Below are positions 1 through 5,481 of a stretch of 6,334 bases of DNA, piece after piece. The stretch is from Fervidifonticultor_A octavus_A (lineage in GTDB: Bacteria > Sysuimicrobiota > Sysuimicrobiia > Sysuimicrobiales > Humicultoraceae): NCBI GenBank assembly GCA_031459655.1, contig JAVKID010000126.1, positions 1 through 6,334 of the forward strand, written 5' to 3'. Below the pieces are notes generated by a model. The model searched no databases. It saw only the letters and a program-made list of their open reading frames with translations, and was not told the DNA's origin. The first letter of the stretch is position 1, and each line of letters starts with the position of its first letter. Position numbers and translations under genes: made by a program.

Positions 1-2
1 GT

Positions 3-260
3 GACGGGCCAGAGCGCGCCCTGGAGTTGGCGAGGGAATCTGCGGGCAGTCGTGATATTCGTATCGCGGGTGGAGCGGATGTGATCCGGCAGTACCTGAA
101 CCTGGGTGTCGTTGACGAGCTGGAAATCGCCCTGATCCCTGTGTTTTTCGGCGGCGGGCGGCGTCTCTTCGAGAACTTGCGCGAGCCCTTGCCGCAGTTT
201 CGCATTGACAGGGTTCTTGATAGTCCAGCCGCCACACATTTGCGCTATGTGCGTCGTTGA
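3..260 (+). CDS. RibD C-terminal / dihydrofolate reductase-like protein, 3' part only
   Basis: The gene is open from the left edge of the window and ends at TGA 258-260, so only about the last 85 codons are present and the true start lies outside. The visible part carries the C-terminal signature of the RibD_C / bacterial dihydrofolate-reductase-like fold: a glycine-rich stretch (RIAGGADVIRQYL), then VDELEIALIPVFFGGGRRLFE, the usual VDEL.....P...GGG.RLF core, and a short final strand ending THLRYVRR. Family members are small NADPH-dependent reductases of riboflavin or pterin type, and many have unknown substrates. The substrate cannot be read from this fragment. An attC-like site follows 6 bp after the stop, which is the order expected of an integron gene cassette (gene, then attC). 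Family assignment is firm; the exact function is not. Confidence 0.82.
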   Translation, partial: DGPERALELARESAGSRDIRIAGGADVIRQYLNLGVVDELEIALIPVFFGGGRRLFENLREPLPQFRIDRVLDSPAATHLRYVRR

Positions 261-265
261 GGGCA

Positions 266-329
266 GCCTAACAACCGGTTGCAGCGGACGGTCCGCTGCG
301 CGGCCCGCCGCTGAACCGGGGCGTTGGGC
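266..329 (+). other. attC-like integron recombination site
   Basis: The 64-bp imperfect inverted repeat begins with GCCTAAC (266-272, fits R'' RYYYAAC) and ends with GTTGGGC (323-329, fits R' GTTRRRY). Inside it, TTGCAGCGG (279-287) pairs with CCGCTGAA (308-315) with one unpaired base on the left arm. This matches the L''/L' boxes with the extrahelical base that integron integrases use to choose the strand. The spacers are 6 and 7 nt, and the central 20 nt form the variable terminal loop. The expected crossover is between G323 and T324. No integrase gene or second site is in the window, so this is either one cassette boundary of a larger array or an isolated site. The match is by pattern only. 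Confidence 0.72.
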
Positions 330-370
330 GCTTAAATCGGTTAGCATTTCTTCAGCGGGGAAAGCCGGTC

Positions 371-377
371 AAAGGAG
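371..377 (+). promoter_or_regulatory. Shine-Dalgarno that decides the TTG start at 385
   Basis: AAAGGAG lies 7 nt before TTG 385-387. The open frame extends back to 205, but that would overlap the preceding gene and the attC-like site. The TTG with this ribosome binding site, just before residues QEKQIVQWSRK, is therefore the better start. Confidence 0.6.
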
Positions 378-384
378 CAGGAAC

Positions 385-1210
385 TTGCAGGAAAAACAGA
401 TCGTTCAATGGAGCCGGAAAATCCACAAGCGGTTACATGAAATCTTGCCGTCTGCTCCTGTCGAGGCCGATTTCCGCCGGGCGATTGAGCCCCTGCTGGA
501 TAAATTCTGCACTGAGATCGGAGTGACGCCGCTAGCTCATGCAGAATGCACCCTCGCCACCGGCCGCGCAGACTCCGTTTTCAACCGCCTGGTGATCGAG
601 TACGAACGTCCCGGCGTCCTGAAAAAGAGCCCTGACGCCGCAACCCGGCACGCTATCCAGCAGGTCAGGGATTACATCACCGGCCTGGCGAAAAAGGAAC
701 GTCATGAAGTGGACCGCCTGGCCGGCGTGGCCTTTGACGGTCACTTCCTCATCTTTGTCCGCTATATCAACGGCAGATGGACGGAAGAAGCTCCCCTTGA
801 GGTCAACCAGCACTCGTTGGAGCGGTTCCTGACCTGGCTGGCGGGGCTTTCTTCTGGCATTGCCCTTACCTCCGAAAACCTCAACCGCGATTTCGCCATT
901 TAGCAACGGCGCACGCGGAACATCCTGCGCGGGCTATTTCAGGCGCTTGGCCCGGCGCTTGCTCAGCAGGACGGCCTCGTTTCCAAACTGTTTGAGCAGT
1001 GGCGGCTCTTCTTCAGCGAGGCGATTGATTACTCAGAAGCCTTCGGCGGACGCAAACTGGAGCCTCTGAAGAAATGGGTGCGCAAGACCGGCTTTGAAAT
1101 CCGCAATGCGGAGGAGGCGGAACGCTTCTTCTTTGTCCTGCACACCTACTTTGCCTTGCTGGTCAAACTGCTGGCCTGGCTGGCCCTGTTGCGCCACCTG
1201 GGCGTCAAGC
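385..1210 (+). pseudogene. N-terminal fragment of a putative Eco57I/type IIG-like restriction-modification protein, with in-frame TAG
   Basis: From TTG 385 the frame runs 172 codons to TAG 901-903. It then continues in the same frame from 904 to about 1210 with protein-like sequence (KLFEQWRLFFSEAIDY, LEPLKKWVRK, then AERFFFVLHTYFALLVKLLAW). I recognise this as the N-terminal region preceding the methylase domain in large single-chain DNA methyltransferase/nuclease proteins. In the first part, GRAD (Asp63) and VIEYE (Glu72, Glu74) resemble a PD-(D/E)xK-type nuclease core with Glu in place of the usual Lys. No methylase motif (NPPY) is present, because similarity stops near 1210 where composition changes and an anti-sigma remnant begins. 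Full relatives would be many hundreds of residues longer. The single stop plus the 3' truncation mark it as a pseudogene. The family call comes from memory of homologous text and is moderate. Confidence 0.55.
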
Positions 1211-1213
1211 TAG

Positions 1214-1625
1214 GTGCTCCTGGCGTTTGTGCTCCTGGCCGGCCCGTCCGCGAAGACGGCGGTACTGGCGGTCGCCGTCCTGGCGAACGTCCGGCTGGTC
1301 GACGACCAGGCCAGAGAGCAGGGCGCCCTCGTCGTCGGCCGGCCTGCAGGACCTCGGGGCCGGGCGGGTCTACCAGGTGTGGCTCATCGCCGGACCGCAG
1401 CCGGAGAGCGCAGGCGTCTTCTGTCCGGCGGCAGGACGACCGCCCATCGTCCTCCTGGCCGCGGACTTCGGACGATACCGGCTGGTGGCCATCTTCGTCG
1501 AGCCCGCGCCGCGCGGGTCGCCGCAGCCCACGACCACACCCATCCTCAGCGGGACGCTCTGGCCCCTCGGTGACGGAGCAGCCCGCTCCCCGCCCCACCT
1601 CAGGCGGGGCGGGCGGGCAGGGTAA
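1214..1625 (+). pseudogene. Remnant of an RskA-type anti-sigma factor, frameshifted
   Basis: Two frames carry one protein. From 1214 to about 1335, frame 2 reads LLAFVLLAG (membrane-like), then LAVLANVRLVDDQAREQGALVV. From about 1336, frame 3 reads AGLQDLGAGRVYQVWLIAG, then SAGVF, LVAIFVEP and GSPQPTTTPILSGTL. The pattern GRVYQVWLI...SAGVF...EP..GSP.PT is that of the extracytoplasmic C-terminal domain of RskA-type anti-sigma-K factors, single-pass membrane proteins that hold ECF sigma factors. One extra base near 1335 (after codons for LVV) would explain the frame change. The N-terminal sigma-binding zinc-finger-like part is absent, replaced by the restriction-modification fragment ending near 1210. 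The last about 28 codons to TAA 1623-1625 look low-complexity and may not be native. The remnant converges on the histidine kinase gene and overlaps its stop. Confidence 0.6.
1581..1618. terminator. GC-rich hairpin between convergent genes
   Basis: CCCGCCCC (1589-1596) and GGGGCGGG (1606-1613) form a perfect 8-bp stem with a 9-nt loop. GCCCG (1581-1585) and CGGGC (1614-1618) extend it by 5 bp across a small bulge. The hairpin overlaps the histidine kinase stop codon and the tail of the anti-sigma remnant, where a bidirectional terminator would be expected. There is no T-tract on either side, so intrinsic termination is plausible but unproven. Confidence 0.45.
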
Positions 1626-2667
1626 GCCAGATGCTCGTCCGGTCCGCCGCGCTCTGCGCGCCGACATCACCGCCGTGCACGCGGGCCACTTCCTTGACAA
1701 TGGAGAGCCCGATCCCCGCCCCGCCCGAAGCGCGGGAGCGGGACTTTTCGCCGCGGTAGAAGCGCTCGAAGATGAACGGGAGGTCCTGGGGCGCGATTCC
1801 CTCCCCCGTGTTGGTGACGGCGATGCGGAGGCGGGTCCCCTCCGGCACCACGGCCACGGAGACCTCCCCGCCCGCCGGCGTGTACTTCAGGGCGTTGTCG
1901 ATCAGGTTGTGCACCGCCTGGGCCAGGAGATCCGGGTCGGCGCGCGCCGTGCAGTCGACGAGGTGCTGCTGCAGCGCGATCCCCTTCCCCGTAAACTCCG
2001 GGGCGCGGCGGTCGAGGAGGCGGCGCACCAGGGCCCGCACGTCCACCGGCTGAATGTTCACCCGGGGAAGGCGGGCGTCGAAGAGCGAGAGTTCGTGCAG
2101 CGCCTCCACCAGCCGGACCAGGCGCAGGACCTCCTCGTGCAGGGAGGCGATGGTCTCGCCCGACGGCGGGGTCACCCCCTCCGCCATCGCCTCCAGATAG
2201 CCCTGCAGGTTAGCCAGCGGCGTACGCAGTTCATGGGCGACATCGGCCACCAGGTCCCGCCGCAGCCGCTCCAGGGTCTGCAGCCCGGCGGCCATGCGGT
2301 TCAGCGACTCGGCCAGCCGCCCGAGTTCGTCCCCCGCGCCCACACTGGCCCGGGCGGCGTAGTCCCCGGCGGCGATCCGCTCGGCCAGCGCCATCATCTG
2401 GCGCACCGGGTGGACGACGCGGCGGAAGAGGACCACGCTGAGCAGGAGCCCGACCCCCCCGGCCACCAGGCTGACCAGCAGGAGGGAGCGGGCCATGGCG
2501 CCGACGAACAGCCGGTGCATCACGTCCACCTGGATGTGAAACTCCTTCATCAGGTTCATGAAGATGGCGTTGGCCAGGGACCCGATCGTCAGCGCGGAGA
2601 CGCCGACGGCGACCCCCACGACCAGCAGGTTGATCGCCAGCAGCCGCCAGAGCAGGGTCCGGGGCAT
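1600..2667 (-). CDS. Two-component sensor histidine kinase (HAMP type)
   Basis: This 355-residue membrane kinase presumably phosphorylates the response regulator encoded 6 bp upstream. Order of parts: TM1 about residues 8-30; a very short extracytoplasmic loop (about 30-58, without a recognisable sensor domain); TM2 about 59-81; HAMP about 82-132; HisKA with AHELRTP, His145 as phosphoacceptor; HATPase_c with N-box NLIDNALKYT (Asn254, Asn258), G1 NTGEG at 286-290, F-box FIFERFYRG near 298-306, and G2 GGAGIGLSIV at 315-324. The first G1 residue is Asn rather than the usual Asp, a variant I believe occurs in this kinase group. ATG 2665-2667 lies just after the regulator stop with no strong ribosome binding site, suggesting translational coupling. 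With so small a loop, it may sense the membrane or a partner protein, such as an exported product of the same operon (inference). Confidence 0.93.
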   Translation of the reverse strand: MPRTLLWRLLAINLLVVGVAVGVSALTIGSLANAIFMNLMKEFHIQVDVMHRLFVGAMARSLLLVSLVAGGVGLLLSVVLFRRVVHPVRQMMALAERIAAGDYAARASVGAGDELGRLAESLNRMAAGLQTLERLRRDLVADVAHELRTPLANLQGYLEAMAEGVTPPSGETIASLHEEVLRLVRLVEALHELSLFDARLPRVNIQPVDVRALVRRLLDRRAPEFTGKGIALQQHLVDCTARADPDLLAQAVHNLIDNALKYTPAGGEVSVAVVPEGTRLRIAVTNTGEGIAPQDLPFIFERFYRGEKSRSRASGGAGIGLSIVKEVARVHGGDVGAQSAADRTSIWLTLPARPA

Positions 2668-2673
2668 GGGCGG

Positions 2674-3351
<678 letters not shown>

Positions 3352-3370
3352 CGTCGTCAGGGGTGGAGGG

Positions 3371-3868
3371 TCAGCGGGTGACCTGGCGCAGCGCGGCGAC
3401 CAGTTCCGCCTCCCCGGCCGGCCCGTATCCGGCCCGCAGGAGCAGGTGCGTCCGATCGATGACGGCCCACCAGGGCTGATAGGTAAACCCGTAGAGTTTG
3501 GCGATCCGCCCGTCGCCGTCGTAACCGTTGGGAAAGGTCAGCCGGTGCTTCTGCACGAAACCGCGGGCGGCCTCCCGGCTGTCGAGCAGGCCGATGCCGA
3601 CGAACTCGACGCCGCGCCCTTTCCACTGCTGGTAGACACGCTCCCACACGGGGGCGTCTCGGTTGCACGTGGGTCACCACGGCGCCCAGAAGAGCAGGAT
3701 GACCGCCCGCTCCTTCAGGCCGTCCAGCGTCAGGGTATTGCCTTCGAACAGCTCCAGCGAGAATGCCGGAGCCGCCCGCGGCGCCGCTGGCGCGGGCAGC
3801 GCCGCCAGCGCCACGACCAGCGCCAGGAGCGCCATCCCGCGCCGCGTCCGGATCCGCGTGACTCTCAC
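3371..3868 (-). CDS. Secreted TlpA-like thioredoxin, candidate selenoprotein (UxxC) with in-frame TGA
   Basis: The frame runs from GTG 3868 to TGA 3371-3373, 165 residues, and crosses one internal TGA at 3674-3676. Residues 1-12 are basic (MRVTRIRTRRGM), followed by a hydrophobic run and AxA-type sites ending near residue 30, so the protein is probably exported. Before the internal stop comes AVILLFWAPW; directly after it comes PTCNRDAPVWERVY. TlpA/AhpC-type thioredoxins have W-C-P-x-C here, so TGA occupies the first catalytic cysteine (residue 65), giving U65-P-T-C68. Downstream, VEFVGIGLLDS, LTFPNGYDGDG, LYGFTYQPWWAVID (cis-Pro loop) and the final strand and helix are intact with no other lesion. 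UxxC for CxxC is a known selenoprotein pattern. A SECIS-like hairpin follows. The gene starts 13 bp after the exported-protein gene and precedes a two-component pair. The alternative is a simple nonsense mutation. No selenocysteine machinery gene is in the window. Confidence 0.75.
3635..3658 (-). promoter_or_regulatory. Candidate bacterial SECIS stem-loop
   Basis: Counting on the minus strand from the TGA, nt 16-39 fold as GA-CGC-CCC / loop CGUGU / GGG-A-GCG-UG-UC. That is 8 base pairs with a single bulged A and a two-base UG bulge. The 5-nt apical loop has G at its second position and is centred about 26 nt after TGA. As I recall the bacterial SECIS model, the loop should lie about 16-37 nt downstream and carry G in its first two positions, which this meets. 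A competing 8-bp hairpin pairs nt 1-8 with nt 24-31 (two G-U pairs). Confidence 0.5.
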
Positions 3869-3881
3869 CTACCCGATGATC

Positions 3882-4436
3882 CTACTTCGGGATCTCCCCC
3901 GCCAGCACCGGCGTGCCCGGGCGCGGGTCGTAGGCGCCCCGGTTGCCATCCGACTCCAGCGTGACGACGACGGCGTTGTAGGGGGTCAGCGTGTTGGCGA
4001 TCTTGAACGAGCCGACGTAGGTCCGGGTGCTGCCGGCGCGCAACCGCAGGAGTCCGGTGCTCAGCGCGTAGGGGATGTCCCGGGAGAGCGCTGCGAAGTC
4101 CGGGTTCCCGAAGGCCACGCCGTACTTCTGGTCCTTGTCTGAAGCGTGGGACATCCCCGGGCCGCCCTTGCGCCCGGCGTCCACGACCCACCCCTCGAGG
4201 ACGGACCCCAGGGGGAGCCTCGTTCCCGCGGCCAGGTTCACGGTGATTTTCAGCGTCCCTTTCTCCACGTCGATGTCGGCGAAGCCGGTCGCGTGCTGCA
4301 GCCCGGCGTTCTTGGCCAGCGGCGTCGGAGCCAGGATCACCCGCCGGGTCATCATCGCGGCCTGGCCGACGGTGGCGCCGACCAGGAGGACGACGGCCAA
4401 GAGTACTACCGCCATGATACGCTTGTGGGTGCGCAT
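3882..4436 (-). CDS. Exported protein with RskA/CHRD-like beta domain, function unknown
   Basis: The 184-residue protein starts at ATG 4434-4436, with a good ribosome binding site (AGGGGG on the minus strand at 4444-4449, 7 nt before ATG). It begins with a clear signal peptide: basic MRTHKR, a hydrophobic core to about residue 24, and a likely cut after GQAA near 27. The mature part is predicted beta-rich: ATGFADIDVEKGTLKITVNL, VLEGWVVDAG, GPGMSHASDKDQKYG, YVGSFKIANTLTPYNAVVV, then TLESDG and PGTPVLAGEI. The order GWVVD...AVVVTLE.DG....PGTPVLAGEI resembles the extracytoplasmic domain of RskA anti-sigma factors without the membrane anchor. The first strands also recall CHRD domains. I do not know a named function. 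It is the first gene of the four-gene operon, so it may act with the exported thioredoxin or be a ligand or substrate for the adjacent sensor (inference). Confidence 0.8.
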   Translation of the reverse strand: MRTHKRIMAVVLLAVVLLVGATVGQAAMMTRRVILAPTPLAKNAGLQHATGFADIDVEKGTLKITVNLAAGTRLPLGSVLEGWVVDAGRKGGPGMSHASDKDQKYGVAFGNPDFAALSRDIPYALSTGLLRLRAGSTRTYVGSFKIANTLTPYNAVVVTLESDGNRGAYDPRPGTPVLAGEIPK

Positions 4437-4513
4437 GAACCATCCCCCTCACGGACAGATTGCCGGTGTGCGCGGCTGACCCCCAGGCTAGGCGTCCGCC
4501 GTGAAGGGGCGAC

Positions 4514-4537
4514 AAACGGTGTGTAAAGAAACGGTGT
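4514..4537 (-). repeat. Direct repeat AAACGGTGT x2 upstream of the operon
   Basis: AAACGGTGT occurs at 4514-4522 and again at 4529-4537, with a 15-bp period and spacer GTAAAG. On the minus (operon) strand it reads ACACCGTTT twice, about 80-100 bp before the first start codon. Spaced direct repeats at this distance suit a dimeric OmpR/PhoB-type regulator, and the operon encodes one. I could not identify convincing -35 and -10 boxes nearby. The role is inferred. Confidence 0.35.
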
Positions 4538-4568
4538 AGCCCCGGGCGGGGCGGAAGGAAGAAAGGGA

Positions 4569-4708
4569 AGCAGGTCTGTAAGCCGGGTTCTGTCTGGAGG
4601 GTCGCTAACCATGCCGGCGCAACCATCTCTCTACGACCGCAGTCGCCTGATGTCTGATGCGGCCTACCCGGGGAGTCGGCGGCGCGCCACCTCATCTCCC
4701 CCTATGGG
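4569..4708 (-). ncRNA. rnpB: RNase P RNA, 3' fragment only
   Basis: On the minus strand, the final part reads GACAGAACCCGGCTTACAGACC, the near-universal 3' conserved region of bacterial RNase P RNA (minus strand, about 4572-4593). Before it come ATAGGGG (near 4702-4708), a hairpin matching the P16/P17 region (GGGGAG...CTCCCC with an inner GGUGG/CCGCC stem), the conserved GGGTAGGCCGC, a P18-like hairpin, GAGAGATGGTTGC, and a P19-like stem (GGTTGC with GCGACC). All are in the expected order. The 5' half, with the conserved GGAGGAAAGTCC core, is absent: upstream of 4708 the DNA is unassigned and then merA. A whole rnpB is about 350-400 nt, so this is roughly its last third and cannot be a working RNase P RNA. 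A complete gene must exist elsewhere in the genome. Confidence 0.75.
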
Positions 4709-4743
4709 GCGAGGTCAGAATGACCAGGACATACCTCGCCCCA
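4705..4743. repeat. 11-bp perfect inverted repeat with nested smaller hairpin
   Basis: TGGGGCGAGGT (4705-4715) and ACCTCGCCCCA (4733-4743) are perfect inverted repeats around a 17-nt loop. A second hairpin, GGTCA-GAA-TGACC (4713-4725), overlaps the left arm, so the two folds exclude each other. The repeat sits in the 77-bp stretch between the RNase P RNA fragment and the end of the merA pseudogene, which I could not otherwise assign. It could be a recombination-site remnant, a terminator stem without a T-tract, or chance. Confidence 0.4.
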
Positions 4744-4784
4744 CTTCGACGACCGCGTGGCTTCCCCTCCGCCCGCGGGTAGGG

Positions 4785-5378
4785 AGTGGGATCCATTACG
4801 ATCCCGCGCTCGGCGTCGCCGTCGGTCCCGGCCGTCTCCAGACCCAGTAGCCCCAGGTGGTGGGGACGCCGGCCGGTGGCTACCAGGATCCGGTCCGCTT
4901 CGACCCGCTCCTCCACGCCAGCCACAGTGGCGATCACCACCGCGCGGCCCACGGGCCCGGGCTCGACGCGCGTGGGTACCGCCCGGGTCCAGATGTCGAT
5001 GCCTTCGGCACGCAGATGGTCCTCCAGTTCCCGCGCGATCTCCTCGTCTTCCCGGGGCAGGATCCGGTCACGACGCTGCAAGATCGTGACTCGTACGCCC
5101 AGCCGGTGAAAGCGACGGCGTCCTTGCGGGCCCGGACGCCCGGCCAGGCTACCTCGATCTCCCCGGCGCAAAACCCGAACTCGGCGCCCCGGCGTGCGGT
5201 GTGAACCGCCTTCGCAGACCTTACCAGGGTCTTGGTCGGAGATGCACCCCACGTTAACCCAGGTACCGCCGAGCTTGCCGGCCTCGAGCAGAACCAGCCG
5301 TGCGCCCAACGCCGCCGCGCGATGGGCGGCACCGAGTCGGCCCATCCCTGCGCTGATCACCGCCAGGTCATAGTGTGT
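4785..5378 (-). pseudogene. merA: Mercuric reductase pseudogene (N-terminal and NADPH-domain pieces)
   Basis: Reading down the minus strand, THYDLAVISAGMGRLGAAHR is the FAD-binding N-terminus. The expected GxGxxG glycines are partly lost. GGTWVNVGC follows, where MerA has GTCVNVGC: TGG at 5259-5261 replaces the first redox cysteine. One extra base just after the second cysteine (5244-5246) shifts the frame, and the protein continues as PTKTLVRSAKAVHTARR to RARKDAVAF. Near 5103-5107 it jumps out of frame to RLGVRVTILQRRDRILPRED and then LVATGRRP, the NADPH-binding region. This skips about 130 residues, including the GGGPLGLEF motif. Similarity ends near 4785 before the AAGD motif, so the dimerisation domain is missing. 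No plausible start codon with a ribosome binding site is visible. The enzyme family reduces Hg(II) to Hg(0) with NADPH; this copy cannot. Confidence 0.8.
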
Positions 5379-5481
5379 CCTCGGCTCTTCCCCACCGATC
5401 CGACGCGTACCGCGCTCGTCAGGCCTCCCCCACAGCCGGATGCCGGCAAATCTGTATCGCCGGGCGACACCGGTCCCGGTC
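5379..5481. other. Spacer between the two merA copies
   Basis: These 103 bp separate the stop of the upstream merA copy from the first recognisable residues of the pseudogene copy. On the minus strand the frame leading into the pseudogene is open through most of it, but the translated residues match nothing I recognise. No clear promoter, operator of the MerR type, or terminator is visible. Confidence 0.4.

Noticed and set aside
286..290. Kinase G1-box Asn for Asp (protein residues 286-290) as a sign of inactivity
   Set aside because: I believe NxGxG variants occur in active relatives, and every other catalytic box is intact.
205..384. Upstream extension of the restriction-modification frame to ATG 205
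   Set aside because: It overlaps the RibD_C gene and the attC-like site and lacks family-like sequence. TTG 385 has a well-placed AAAGGAG.
901..903. TAG as a recoded (pyrrolysine or amber-suppressed) codon
   Set aside because: There is no supporting element, the gene is truncated anyway, and a single nonsense change explains it more simply.
1214..1239. Direct repeat GTGCTCCTGGC at 1214-1224 and 1229-1239
   Set aside because: It encodes repeated hydrophobic residues (LLAFVLLAG) of a membrane segment. It is probably coding redundancy, not a target-site duplication.
4692..4784. Tail of the merA pseudogene frame as protein
   Set aside because: After about GIVMDP it has no MerA similarity, and its lower end runs into the RNase P RNA fragment.
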